DNA of 64,000 bases from an uncultured Bacteroidia bacterium (GTDB taxonomy: Bacteria; Bacteroidota; Bacteroidia; NS11-12g; UBA955), in assembly GCA_943788195.1 (NCBI GenBank), contig CALSPH010000001.1, forward strand, positions 681,673 to 745,672, in the 5' to 3' direction. Under the pieces are notes generated by a model. It was not told the DNA's origin. It saw nothing but the letters and a program-made list of their open reading frames with translations, and searched no databases. The translations under genes were made by a program, and so were the position numbers. This document shows positions 26,879-35,940 of the stretch, one piece after another. Each line of letters starts with the position of its first letter. Position 1 is the first letter of the stretch.

Positions 26879-27472
26879 CTAATTCTCTTCATGCTTGGAT
26901 TGCTTGCTTTCCACCAATTCTTGAATCGGCTCGCCATTCACTAACACATCCTTGAGTACGGCTCTGCCATTCTTGATATACACCAATGCATAGGTGTTAC
27001 TACTCGTGTCCATTTCGGTTTTCCGGTATTCCAACTCAGCGTCATAGGCCTTGGATTCTTCCATATAGAATCGATTAAAAGGATAATCTATGATTAGTTT
27101 ATCCTCACTGCCTCCTTCATAGGAAACGTAATCAATCTTGGTTTTAAGAAAGTCAGCGTCCGTAGTTGGCATTTCTCTTGAAACCGATTTGATTTGAGCA
27201 AAACCCTCCGCGTCCACAAATAGGGTAACATATACCTGCTCGCCATTTTGCCAATCATCTGCATTTTCAATTTTAATTGAATTGTCAGAGTAATTCAAGG
27301 TGATGTATTTTCCTCTAAATGGATCCGTAGGATCTACAGGTGCTGTATTGAATTTATATGCGGTTCCTGCTGCAATGACCCCTTCACTTTCCCAAATCAT
27401 TTGAGCAGGAACGTATAATTGCACCAATGCAACCACTATAAATGCGACCCAGAGTATTGTTTTACGATTCAT
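26879..27472 (-). CDS. GDYXXLXY-domain protein
   Basis: 197 residues starting at MNRKTILWVAF; a longer frame is open upstream, but 27472 gives a sensible N-terminal signal anchor (1-22). The defining motif is present as GKYITLNY within DPTDPFRGKYITLNY, with Lys where Asp is usual. The rest is a beta-rich periplasmic-type domain (YVTLFVDAEGFAQI, NRFYMEESKAYDAE). These proteins are found next to DUF2157 membrane proteins, as here, with an 11-bp overlap. Function unknown; an envelope role is likely. Confidence 0.87.
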   Translation of the reverse strand: MNRKTILWVAFIVVALVQLYVPAQMIWESEGVIAAGTAYKFNTAPVDPTDPFRGKYITLNYSDNSIKIENADDWQNGEQVYVTLFVDAEGFAQIKSVSREMPTTDADFLKTKIDYVSYEGGSEDKLIIDYPFNRFYMEESKAYDAELEYRKTEMDTSSNTYALVYIKNGRAVLKDVLVNGEPIQELVESKQSKHEEN

Positions 27473-28758
27473 CTTTCTTTCTTTTTTTAAGCATCCAATA
27501 GTTAGTGGCAAAAAAGCCCACACCCACAGTAACAAAGAGTAATCCCCTTATTACAAAACTGATATTGGAATCAAAGAACCGGCATATGACCAATGCAGTG
27601 ATAATAAGTAGCCCGTAATTAAGGATACCCAGGTGATTTTGATTTGCTCCCTCCCGAATGGTTAAAATGCCGGTTGCCAGAACAAAGAAATTCATAAGCA
27701 CCACCACAAACGAAAAGTTCAACCCAATAATGAAGGTGATAATGAATAGGATAAAAAAGGGCTCCAGAGGCTTTATTTCCTTAATGGGTTTGCTCTTGAT
27801 ATTCAGATACAATAGGATGAATGCCAAGAGGGTGAGTATAATAGTGGGTAAATAATCAAGTGATGTAAAGACTTCTTTAAGTTGAGGAGGGTTACTGCGT
27901 AAATCTTCCCAAAACCAATCAAAACTAAATGCGAGCATGAGCACAATAGTTCCTAAGGCACCTAAAATTTTGTATCCATTATTCCTGAGTTTTTGTTGAG
28001 TAAAGATCGGGTGGTGCCCTATTAAATAAAGGACCCCAAATAGACTGAAATACGTAATCGACATAAATTCATGGGTATCTCGGATTACCGTTCCAAGCAC
28101 AATGGCAACGGATACCGGAATGATCCAATTATGGAATGCCGTAAAATTGCTGTTTGGCTTATGCTTAAGCAACAAGTAGTAATGAGGTAATGCGAGTAAT
28201 ATGAGCACCCAAAACACGTATGGGGTGTCAGAAGAGCTAAAGAAATGGGAGAAATAGCCTACTTCGCATGCGTAATACGTAATGCCTATGAGGTAGAAAA
28301 TGGATATAATCGAAGATTTCATCAGATAGATCAACGGAAGGGCAAGCAGCATCCAAGTAAGTATGAATGAACTTATATTTCCCGGGATGTTATAAATCTG
28401 GCTGATCATGGATATGCTAGACCCGATCGCAAAGAACAGGAATGCAGCAGCACTTTCTCGCCATGAAACGCTGACCGATTTTTTTAGTAGGGCGAATGCA
28501 CAAAGTAACTGACCAGCAACCAGTGGCACAAAAGCCACAATGGTTTTGGTGAAACGGGAAAGGTTATCCCAATTATGCGCTATTATGAGTATGAGTCCAA
28601 GGCCAACGAGAATCGCACCAAAGAGGCCAAAAACAATCACAATTCGGTTGGTGGATGCCCCCCCCTTTGTTTTTATAATACCCCTCAATGCGGTCTGCAG
28701 TATCTTGCGAGATTACTTCTGCTTTGATCAATTCAGGAAGGTCTTTTAGTATACTCAT
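27462..28758 (-). pseudogene. DUF2157 membrane protein, frameshifted in a G8 tract
   Basis: The natural start is ATG at 28758 with the DUF2157 N-terminal helix pair (MSILKDLPELIKAEVISQDT, ADRIEGYYKNKGG). The frame then runs into nonsense (GIHQPNCDCFW) and stops. The membrane part (ASTNRIVIVFGLFGAILVG, AHNWDNLSRFTK, about ten helices) is in the next frame. The junction is a run of eight G on the coding strand (28658-28665); seven G would join both parts into 431 residues. Either a sequencing error in a homopolymer, or slipped-strand switching. The second part could be translated on its own from ATG 28688 but would lack the soluble domain. Partner of the GDYXXLXY gene. Confidence 0.85.
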
Positions 28759-28844
28759 GATCTATTTGATTGTTTCGTTAAGTGCATGCTCTTAACATTT
28801 CGAAATTAGGTATTTTAATGCACTAAACGGAAAGTGTATGGGTG

Positions 28845-29414
28845 TTATTTCTTTCTTGCGATGAGTAGAATCGAATCCCCATCCTCAAATTCATTGTAAT
28901 ATGCAATGGATATGATTTCGAAATTTGCTTCATAAAAAGCCTTAATGTTATTCACCTCGTGGAAATTTACAAAGAGCCCTTTGAAAATTTCTGAGCCTTC
29001 GCCTTTCCAAAAAGAATGACAAATGATGCCTTTTGGATGGAGCAACTCAAGTTGTCGTTGAATGGATTCCCTCATTTGGTCATCTGTTAAGTGATGCATT
29101 ACCTTATTTGAATAAATACCATCAAATTTCCGATCCGTTTTTAGCGAAACCGCATCCAATTCAAGAAATTCTCCCCTGGGATGTGTTGACTTTAGATGAA
29201 TCAGGAATTCAGTTGAATTGTCCGACCCAATAACATCATAGGTCTTGTTTAGGATTTTCCAATCTGAACCTGGTCCTGAGCCAATTTCAAGAACAGTGGA
29301 ATTGGAAGGTAGAACTTCTGCCAGTTTTTCAATCAGATCTTTCCCATCAACGCCTTTGGCTAATTTGATGTACTCATTGACGGATTCTTTGGTTTTATAA
29401 TATGCTCCTTCCAT
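28845..29414 (-). CDS. Class I SAM-dependent methyltransferase
   Basis: 189 residues. SAM-binding motif I is VLEIGSGPGSDW (41-52), motif II VIGSDNSTEF, motif IV region FDGIYSNKVMHHL (here the Asp-His pattern of small-molecule methyltransferases) and LLHPKGIICHSFWKGEG. Rossmann fold only; there is no added domain to tell the substrate. It stands alone between the DUF2157 gene and the SDR gene. Confidence 0.88.
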   Translation of the reverse strand: MEGAYYKTKESVNEYIKLAKGVDGKDLIEKLAEVLPSNSTVLEIGSGPGSDWKILNKTYDVIGSDNSTEFLIHLKSTHPRGEFLELDAVSLKTDRKFDGIYSNKVMHHLTDDQMRESIQRQLELLHPKGIICHSFWKGEGSEIFKGLFVNFHEVNNIKAFYEANFEIISIAYYNEFEDGDSILLIARKK

Positions 29415-29457
29415 ATTTTACTTGATAGGATAGTCCTCTTACGAGAATAGCAAAATA

Positions 29458-31008
29458 TTACCAACTAATCGGTCGATAGTCTTTTAGAAATTTACCACAC
29501 CAGTGTTTTCCGGTGTTAATTCCATCAAACAAGGGGTCCATCACCCGGGCAGCTCCATCTACGATGTCCAATGGGGGCTGAAAATCATGCACTTCTGCTT
29601 TCTTTTTGGCCAACTCAATGGGGTCTTCATCGGTTACCCATCCAGTATCTACGGCATTGGTATAAATTCCGTATTTGGCAAAATCTGCAGATGAGGTAAG
29701 GGTCATCATGTTTAATGCAGCTTTCGCCATATTTGTATGCGGATGGCGCGATTCTTTGTGGTATTTATGGAATTTACCTTCCATGGCCGAAACATTAATG
29801 ATATGTTTCATTCCTGTGTTTTCCTTTTTCATCAAATTCACTAAGCGATTACAAAGGACAAAAGGAGCGACCGAATTAACCAACTGCACTTCAAGCATTT
29901 CGTTGGTATGAATCTCACCTAATTTTAACCGCCAACTGTTGGTCTTGCGTAAGTCCACTTGTTGCAGGTCTGCATCCATTTTTCCGGTAGGAAACACTTC
30001 TGAAGTGGTTAACGAATGATCAATGGAATAAGCAATTTGAGATAATTTAGCCGAAGCACTCAGGCCGATGCCCACTTGCTTTCCATGCCAGGATACCGGT
30101 AAATTTTTATCATGCTTTTGCACCTCAGCGCTAATGACCCCTAATGCTTGTAAGCACGCTTCGTGGTCGGACAATAGATTTTTTACATGGGGTGTTAGGT
30201 CGGAGATGCTGCTTTCCTCCATGGCTAATAAATGCTGATAAAACCCAGCAGGACGTCTAACCGTCTGAGCCGCATTATTGATCAGTACATCTAATCGGTC
30301 GTACTGCTGTTCGATATAATTGCAAAATATTTCTACGCTGGGGATATGCCGTAGATCTAAACCATGTATTTTGAGCCGATGGCCCCATTGTTCAAAATCT
30401 TCTTCTTTGGCATATCGAGAAGCAGAATCTACAGGGAAACGAGTCGTTGCAATTACGGTAGCACCAGCGCGCAACATCATCAAGGTAATGTGATAACCTA
30501 TTTTTAGGCGTGAGCCCGTAACTAAGGCTACTTGTCCTTTAAGGTCTGCTGTTTGAAAACGCTTGGCGTAGTTAAAGTCGCCACAGGTTGCACACATGGT
30601 ATCATAGAAATGGTGCAATGTGGTAAATGTTTCTTTGCATACATAGCAATTTCTAGGTGCTACGGATGTTTTAACAGCTCCTGCTGCATTTTCGGCACTC
30701 GGGCCTATCATTTTAGGTGCAACAAATACCGAAGCTTCTCGTGCACTTCGGATCCCCGTTTTATTGCGGGCATGTTTGTCTCTTTCGGCAGCCTTTCTTT
30801 TGCTAATCTTTTTAGCGCTATTTTTTCGTTTTCTAAACTCGTTTCTTTGGGGACGAGATAGCAGTCCTGCTTGCTTAAGCAGTTCTATTCTGCGTTCTTT
30901 TGGAATCTCAAAGATTTGATTGGTGTCACCATTTAATGTTTCCAAAATGGCAATGCATTGCTCAATTTGCGCTGGGCTCAATTGATTTTGTTCTTTGTTG
31001 CTGTCCAT
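29458..31008 (-). CDS. Atypical SDR oxidoreductase with Cys-rich N-terminal extension
   Basis: 516 residues. Residues 1-110 are helical and very basic ([20 protein letters not shown]). Next is a Cys/His cluster (C121-x2-C124, H132/H133, C139-x2-C142), a likely small zinc site. The SDR domain starts at ~155 with [10 protein letters not shown] (164-173), a variant of TGxxxGxG, then NNAAQT for NNAG. The catalytic region reads [26 protein letters not shown]: the Lys is present, but the residue four before it is Thr, so the standard YxxxK is not kept; Tyr could come from the KYHKES segment. The C-terminus ([18 protein letters not shown]) is also conserved in similar large SDRs as far as I recall. 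Substrate unknown. Confidence 0.8.
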   Translation of the reverse strand: MDSNKEQNQLSPAQIEQCIAILETLNGDTNQIFEIPKERRIELLKQAGLLSRPQRNEFRKRKNSAKKISKRKAAERDKHARNKTGIRSAREASVFVAPKMIGPSAENAAGAVKTSVAPRNCYVCKETFTTLHHFYDTMCATCGDFNYAKRFQTADLKGQVALVTGSRLKIGYHITLMMLRAGATVIATTRFPVDSASRYAKEEDFEQWGHRLKIHGLDLRHIPSVEIFCNYIEQQYDRLDVLINNAAQTVRRPAGFYQHLLAMEESSISDLTPHVKNLLSDHEACLQALGVISAEVQKHDKNLPVSWHGKQVGIGLSASAKLSQIAYSIDHSLTTSEVFPTGKMDADLQQVDLRKTNSWRLKLGEIHTNEMLEVQLVNSVAPFVLCNRLVNLMKKENTGMKHIINVSAMEGKFHKYHKESRHPHTNMAKAALNMMTLTSSADFAKYGIYTNAVDTGWVTDEDPIELAKKKAEVHDFQPPLDIVDGAARVMDPLFDGINTGKHWCGKFLKDYRPISW

Positions 31009-31070
31009 TGTTTAATAGCGGATTACGGCAAAGAACGTTGAATAATAAACGCTTAATGCTGTGTGTTAAC

Positions 31071-32798
31071 TTATCTGCAGATATAGTTACCGATGGCAAG
31101 TACATCTAATTTGCCTTCTTGAAATCCAGCGATTGCATCTTCAGGTGAACAAACAATAGGTTGTTCGTGCACATTAAAACTGGTATTCAATACAACCGGA
31201 ACCCCTGATAACTTGTAAAACTCATCGATAATTCTATGATAGGAAGGGTTTATATCTGCTTTTACAACTTGAGGACGTGCCGTTCCATCAATGTGAACCA
31301 CGGCAGGTATTTTCTCCTTCATTTCTTCCTTTACATTGTAGGTAACGGTCATGAATTCAGCGGCAATATGTTCATTTGAATAGTTTTCAAAGTATGTACC
31401 AGCATGCTCCACATTAATGCTTGGTGCAAAAGGCATAAACTCTGTTCTTTTAAGTTTTTTATTTAACCAATTGTTGATGCTTGGATCAAATGGAGATCCT
31501 ATAATAGAGCGATTTCCCAAGGATCTAGGCCCGTATTCCATTCTTCCATTAAAACGTCCCACTACTTTGCCCTCATTTAAGATGGTGGCAATTTGTTTTT
31601 CGACATCTTCAAAATATTCGAATTGGATGTTTGCCTTTTCTAAAGCAATTTTGATTTCATCATTACTAAACTCGAGACCTTTATTTATATCTTTAATTTC
31701 AGAGCTTTTCTTGTCTTTAACCTCTGGTTGGTTATAGTACGCTAATAAAGCTGCACCTCCGGATAATCCATCATCACCCATTGCAGGATAAACAAAGATG
31801 TTTTCTACTCCAGGTATTTCATGGATGCGCTGATTGGCTTTTACATTCGCAAAAACACCACCTGCTAAACAAACCTTGTTTAGTTTGTGACCCATTTTTT
31901 CGGCTTTTTTCAAGCCAGCTTTTACCATTTCTACCACACCGTCTTCCAGCATTTTTTGGGCTGCTGCGGCCAAATCTTCCCTCGGGAACTTATCTAATAA
32001 GGGGTAAAAGAATTTTGATTTATTACTTAAATCTTGGTTTGCGTGATGTGCGGCAATGGGTTTGCTTACAAACCTAAGTTTTTTGTGGTCGAACTTAATT
32101 AAGTTCTCCAACCCAAGTCTTTTTAGATCGCTATTGCCATATGCAGCAAGTCCAGTAATCTTGCCTTCATGTCGATGTCTTTTAAAGCCTAAATCGCTAG
32201 TAATAGCGCTATACATGGTTCCAGGGGATTGAAAATGAGGTACAGTGAACACCTCAGTTAGTTTGGTGCCTTTACCAATGTATACACTTCCATCCAATCC
32301 GTCTCCACCGCCGTCAAGCGTTACAACCAGCGCTTCATCAAACGGGGAGCAATAATAGGCGCCTGCCGCATGGCACTTATGATGATCATACAGTTCTAGT
32401 CTGAATTCTTTACCGTTTAGATTGTACGAGAAGTTTTTTGGAGATTTAAGCGCATTGTAGAGGGTATACCAGGAAAAGTTTTTGATTTTACGTGTAAGAA
32501 ATACTCCGGTATCAAAATATGCTTTCCAAGCACTTTTCAAATAAGAATAGTTAGATGTGGTCGGATGTGAAAAAGGAACTGCAATTACATCAATATCTTG
32601 GGCAGTTAAATTTTCGTTTTTTAGTACTGCTTCAATTGCATCTTTAGGAAAATGTCCATCTAATTTTTTTCGAGACAAACGTTCTTGAGCTATGCAAGTG
32701 GTAAGTGTTCCATCTTGCACTAAAGATACGCTACTTTCATTGGTCGTACCATTTAAGTCTAAAAAGTTTGCTTGAATTCCTAGTATGTTTTTTTTCAT
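31071..32798 (-). CDS. Carbamoyltransferase (NodU/CmcH/TobZ family)
   Basis: 575 residues. N-terminal ASKHA/YrdC-like part: GIQANFLDLNGTTNESSVSLVQ, LYDHHKCHAAGAYYCSPFDEA (His139, His140, His143, the metal/carbamoyl-adenylate site) and VVTLDGGGDGLDGSV. C-terminal domain: GRFNGRMEYGPRSLGNRSIIG, MPFAPSI and VVLNTSFNVHEQPIV. These enzymes form carbamoyl-adenylate and transfer carbamoyl to a hydroxyl of a sugar or natural product. No biosynthetic cluster is next to it, so the acceptor may be a surface glycan (inference). Confidence 0.92.
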   Translation of the reverse strand: MKKNILGIQANFLDLNGTTNESSVSLVQDGTLTTCIAQERLSRKKLDGHFPKDAIEAVLKNENLTAQDIDVIAVPFSHPTTSNYSYLKSAWKAYFDTGVFLTRKIKNFSWYTLYNALKSPKNFSYNLNGKEFRLELYDHHKCHAAGAYYCSPFDEALVVTLDGGGDGLDGSVYIGKGTKLTEVFTVPHFQSPGTMYSAITSDLGFKRHRHEGKITGLAAYGNSDLKRLGLENLIKFDHKKLRFVSKPIAAHHANQDLSNKSKFFYPLLDKFPREDLAAAAQKMLEDGVVEMVKAGLKKAEKMGHKLNKVCLAGGVFANVKANQRIHEIPGVENIFVYPAMGDDGLSGGAALLAYYNQPEVKDKKSSEIKDINKGLEFSNDEIKIALEKANIQFEYFEDVEKQIATILNEGKVVGRFNGRMEYGPRSLGNRSIIGSPFDPSINNWLNKKLKRTEFMPFAPSINVEHAGTYFENYSNEHIAAEFMTVTYNVKEEMKEKIPAVVHIDGTARPQVVKADINPSYHRIIDEFYKLSGVPVVLNTSFNVHEQPIVCSPEDAIAGFQEGKLDVLAIGNYICR

Positions 32799-32880
32799 TC
32801 GTGAAATAGAAAACGGGGTATTTTTATGTTTTGCTTTTAAGCAATAAAACTCCCTAAATTAGGGAGCAATATTTTGTAAA

Positions 32881-32918
32881 ATTGTATAAGCCCATCAAAA
32901 TTGACAGGCTTATACAAT
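32881..32918 (-). terminator. Hairpin downstream of the second cold-shock gene
   Basis: Perfect 12-bp stem ATTGTATAAGCC / GGCTTATACAAT around a 14-nt loop, 25 bp after the cold-shock stop, followed on the minus strand by TTTACAAAATATT. The U tract is short, so the terminator call is probable rather than certain. Confidence 0.65.
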
Positions 32919-32943
32919 GCATGGATGATATAAAGTTTATGTA

Positions 32944-33135
32944 TTAATCTACTTTGACATTTATTGCATTCAAGCCTTTTGGACTTTCTTCTACTTCATA
33001 ACTTACTTTATCTCCTTCAGAAATCTCGTCTGTTAATCCATTTTGATGTACAAACACATCTTTGCCACCATCATCAGGTGTAATAAATCCAAAACCTTTG
33101 GCGTTGTTAAAAAATTTTACTGTACCGTTACTCAT
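32944..33135 (-). CDS. Cold-shock protein (CspA family), second copy
   Basis: 63 residues with standard RNP motifs: [20 protein letters not shown] (RNP1 KGFGFI) and [10 protein letters not shown] (RNP2), then [22 protein letters not shown]. Closer to the family consensus than the copy at 23181. Single-gene unit with its own terminator. Acts as an RNA chaperone; cold induction is likely but not shown by the sequence. Confidence 0.95.
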   Translation of the reverse strand: MSNGTVKFFNNAKGFGFITPDDGGKDVFVHQNGLTDEISEGDKVSYEVEESPKGLNAINVKVD

Positions 33136-33246
33136 AATTATTGATTTTAATAAGCGGCAAAGGTACTACTATATACCACATTATAATAATCATCACTATA
33201 TTTTTCGCGTGGGGTCTAATTATTTATACCCAATTACAAAATCAAA

Positions 33247-34200
33247 CTATTTTTTCTCGACAAAGAAAAACTCATGACCCATCCAACCTTTTTCAAAGCA
33301 CAAACGATTGGATTGCTTCCAGAACGCCTTAGCCCAATATCCGAAATCCTTATCGAACATGCCATGAATTACCAATCCAACTACCTTGAACCATTTGGAA
33401 ATGGGTGTAATTCTATTGAAGTGCTTTTTCCAACCACGCATAGTCCATACATAGTGTTTTCTTCCATCCACAATCTTAATCGTCTTAAATGTTTCTGGAC
33501 TTGCGCAAGAGATAAAATGCTTTGCATCTCTGGGTAGCCATGCATCTGGATACCGATATAGCAATAATCCAATGTGATAGTTTTTCTGCGTCTCATCGTC
33601 TGTGCCTTCTTTTTCTACTTGCAATTTCAATGGGTCGCACTCTTTCCCATTGAAGGTCATAAACTGCCCTCCGATTCGACCTCCAGGTTTAAGTAGTTTG
33701 TGGCAATAGTCAAAGAAATTCTGGTAAATCTTGTCTTGTTCTCCATTGATATACTCCTTGGGAGAAACGAAATGTTCCGGAGAGCCCATGGATACGATGG
33801 CATCAAAGGGCCCATTTTCTGGTGTAAATTCTTGCCAAACTGCACGATGTACATTGTGCCCAGATTTTTTCAAGTAGTTATATTGAGCCTCGCCAGGACA
33901 AACGGAAGTAACATCCACTCCTCTTGCTCTGCAGTAATCTGAAAAAGGCCCCCAACCCGGTCCAATTTCATATAGTTTCATTCCGGCATTTTCCTTTAAG
34001 CCAACATGTTTGAAATATTCTGCATATTTCACTTCTTGTGCTTTTTCAATGTTCGCTAAACTTGCTTCCCCGTATTCGCCTGGCCAAGAATTGGAAATGG
34101 AGGGGAATTCACCCATAATCAAACGGAAAATCTTATCCATTGGATTGTAGGCTGCGTCATGTGGTTCTATTCGGTCTTTACTTTTAGGTCCTATATCCAT
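33247..34200 (-). CDS. SAM methyltransferase related to cyclopropane-fatty-acid synthases
   Basis: 317 residues. SAM site LYEIGPGWGPFSDYC (77-91) of the CFA/mycolic-acid type (ExGxGWG), then VDVTSVCPGEAQYNYLKKSG and FDAIVSMGSPEHFVSPKEY, where CFA enzymes have SxGxxEHV. It then has GGRIGGQFMTF and an extended C-terminal half (about 190-317) unlike CFA synthase, with aromatic-rich segments. Substrate therefore uncertain; lipid methylation or cyclopropanation is one option. Confidence 0.8.
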   Translation of the reverse strand: MDIGPKSKDRIEPHDAAYNPMDKIFRLIMGEFPSISNSWPGEYGEASLANIEKAQEVKYAEYFKHVGLKENAGMKLYEIGPGWGPFSDYCRARGVDVTSVCPGEAQYNYLKKSGHNVHRAVWQEFTPENGPFDAIVSMGSPEHFVSPKEYINGEQDKIYQNFFDYCHKLLKPGGRIGGQFMTFNGKECDPLKLQVEKEGTDDETQKNYHIGLLLYRYPDAWLPRDAKHFISCASPETFKTIKIVDGRKHYVWTMRGWKKHFNRITPISKWFKVVGLVIHGMFDKDFGYWAKAFWKQSNRLCFEKGWMGHEFFFVEKK

Positions 34201-34341
34201 AGTTTAGTTTTTTAATAAAATGCATTGACATGGTATACATAATGGGGGAGTGATTTTTTCCTTCATCAATCAATTCCTATTTTGTGTTATACCTTACCGA
34301 AGATAGTGCTAATTTATGGATTAGTTCGACTTATAATTGCT

Positions 34342-35061
34342 TTATACGCTATAGATTACCGGCATCTGTCCTTTCCATTTATTCCAAAGATTGACATCTG
34401 TAATCAGTTTGGCCATAAAGTGACCAACATTTATTCGGCTGATTTTACCAGCATTGAAAATAGCACTTCGCGTAGGTGAAGGGTGTATAGTGTAGTCTGT
34501 AACCGCATCTTCATCAGATAAGCCGTCTGGTCGCACAGCGGTCCATTCAATGAAGGAATTCTTTTGACCAACCTCACAGCGCAGGTAGTCAGCAGCAGCT
34601 TCATTATCTACATGAGGTGGTAAGAGCAATCGAAGCAATCCAATCACACATTTTTGAGCAAACGAGATGGGTTCGTTTAGATCTCTATTGGAATTACCCG
34701 TGGTGTTCATCAAAACAAACTTTATGGGAGTGGAAGGCTCATTGGCCTTTATTGCATTGCAAAGTCTACGTGTTGCATCTGTAACTAATTTGCGTGGTTG
34801 TCCGAAGACCCCCTTCAAGTCCATATTGTGACCAAGGCAGGATGCTACGGAAGAACAATCCGATACAAGGTTGCGCATTTCTTGGTCACTTAATGCCAAA
34901 ATGCTCGCTGGAATGATTTCCAATTGAGTATTATTTTTCCAATGTTCAGGTAATTTTTCGGGCGAACGCAGCACTGCCTTTACCTGTTGTCCATGCTCCA
35001 GGAGTTGCTCTACAAGCTGACTGCCGGTTGCGCCACTCGCACCTACTACTAATGTCTTCAT
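34342..35061 (-). CDS. NAD(P)-binding atypical SDR (NmrA/HIM1-like)
   Basis: 239 residues. N-terminal KTLVVGASGATGSQLVEQLL with GxxGxxG (7-13) and VKAVLRSPEKLP, the NADP-type pattern with Arg after beta-2. Then CSSVASCLGHN and KFVLMNTTGNSNRD, and EWTAVRPDGLSDE, all usual in NAD(P)H-binding atypical SDRs (for example biliverdin-reductase B-like or HIM1-like proteins). Substrate unknown. It is divergent from the acyltransferase gene. Confidence 0.87.
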   Translation of the reverse strand: MKTLVVGASGATGSQLVEQLLEHGQQVKAVLRSPEKLPEHWKNNTQLEIIPASILALSDQEMRNLVSDCSSVASCLGHNMDLKGVFGQPRKLVTDATRRLCNAIKANEPSTPIKFVLMNTTGNSNRDLNEPISFAQKCVIGLLRLLLPPHVDNEAAADYLRCEVGQKNSFIEWTAVRPDGLSDEDAVTDYTIHPSPTRSAIFNAGKISRINVGHFMAKLITDVNLWNKWKGQMPVIYSV

Positions 35062-35145
35062 ATGTTTACTTTGCTTTATTTATGTGTCTTTGGATTTGCT
35101 AGATAATTTTCGAAAGGTATACAATTAATTATGTAGTATTGAATT

Positions 35146-35916
35146 GTGAAACTACATAAGCTTTTAGCACCTCTGTTTTATTTTTTCCTAAAACGGAGGT
35201 ATCGAATTACGATTAAAGGAGGTGAATTATTCAAATTAGAAGGAGCAAAGCTGGTGATTCCAAATCATCCGGCTCAAGTAGATGCGCAAATTCTGACCGC
35301 CATGACCTTAAAATATTGGGATCTAGTGCCGGTGTCTTCAGAGCGATTTTTAAAAATGCCATTTGTGGGATTTTTAATGCGGAGTATGCACACCGTTGCG
35401 GTGAGTGATTTAACACGCGGAAGTAGAAATTCAAATGCATTGATTGATATAATTAATGGGTCCAAGCATGCATTGAAAATGGAGCGAAGTGTGATTATTT
35501 ATCCAGCAGGAACCATAAAAATGCAAGCCGAAGAAAAAATACGCAATAAGAAATCAACCTACGAACTGGTAAAAGAGTTTCCTGACCATGCCTCAATAAT
35601 AGGGGTGCGGATTACTGGACTTTGGGGAAGCGTATGGTCTGCAGCTTGGTTGGGTAGAAAGCCAAATTTTGGTCTAACCTTGCTTAAAAGCTTTGGTTAT
35701 ATGTTTGCCAATTTAATTTTCTTTTTACCTAAAAGGGATGTGACCTATGAGTTTGTTGACATTACTGAAATGACAAAAGAATTTGCCAAAGAAGATCGGA
35801 AAACCTTTAACGATTATCTAGAAAATTTCTACAATGCCAATGGGATTGAAGAAGTCAAGTTTATACGGCACTTCTTTTTTTTACCTTTAAAAAAACCGAA
35901 GGGAAGTATTCGCTAG
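35146..35916 (+). CDS. PlsC-like lysophospholipid acyltransferase
   Basis: 256 residues. The catalytic HX4D motif is NHPAQVD (H41, D46), then RFLKMPFVGFLMRSMHTVAVSD (block II region). Block III, normally FPEGTRS, reads YPAGTIKM with Ala for Glu and Ile for Arg. The later IIGVRITGLWGS segment keeps the block IV-type position. Hydrophobic N-terminus (LLAPLFYFFL) may bind the membrane. GTG start at 35146, 4 nt after TAGTATTG. Substrate unknown; altered block III hints at a non-glycerolipid acceptor. Confidence 0.8.
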   Translation: MKLHKLLAPLFYFFLKRRYRITIKGGELFKLEGAKLVIPNHPAQVDAQILTAMTLKYWDLVPVSSERFLKMPFVGFLMRSMHTVAVSDLTRGSRNSNALIDIINGSKHALKMERSVIIYPAGTIKMQAEEKIRNKKSTYELVKEFPDHASIIGVRITGLWGSVWSAAWLGRKPNFGLTLLKSFGYMFANLIFFLPKRDVTYEFVDITEMTKEFAKEDRKTFNDYLENFYNANGIEEVKFIRHFFFLPLKKPKGSIR

Positions 35917-35940
35917 TTTAAGGTTCAAAATAAAGGGGCT

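Noticed and set aside
32944..33277. Plus-strand frames opposite the second cold-shock gene
   Set aside because: Antisense to a well-conserved gene and with no recognisable product.
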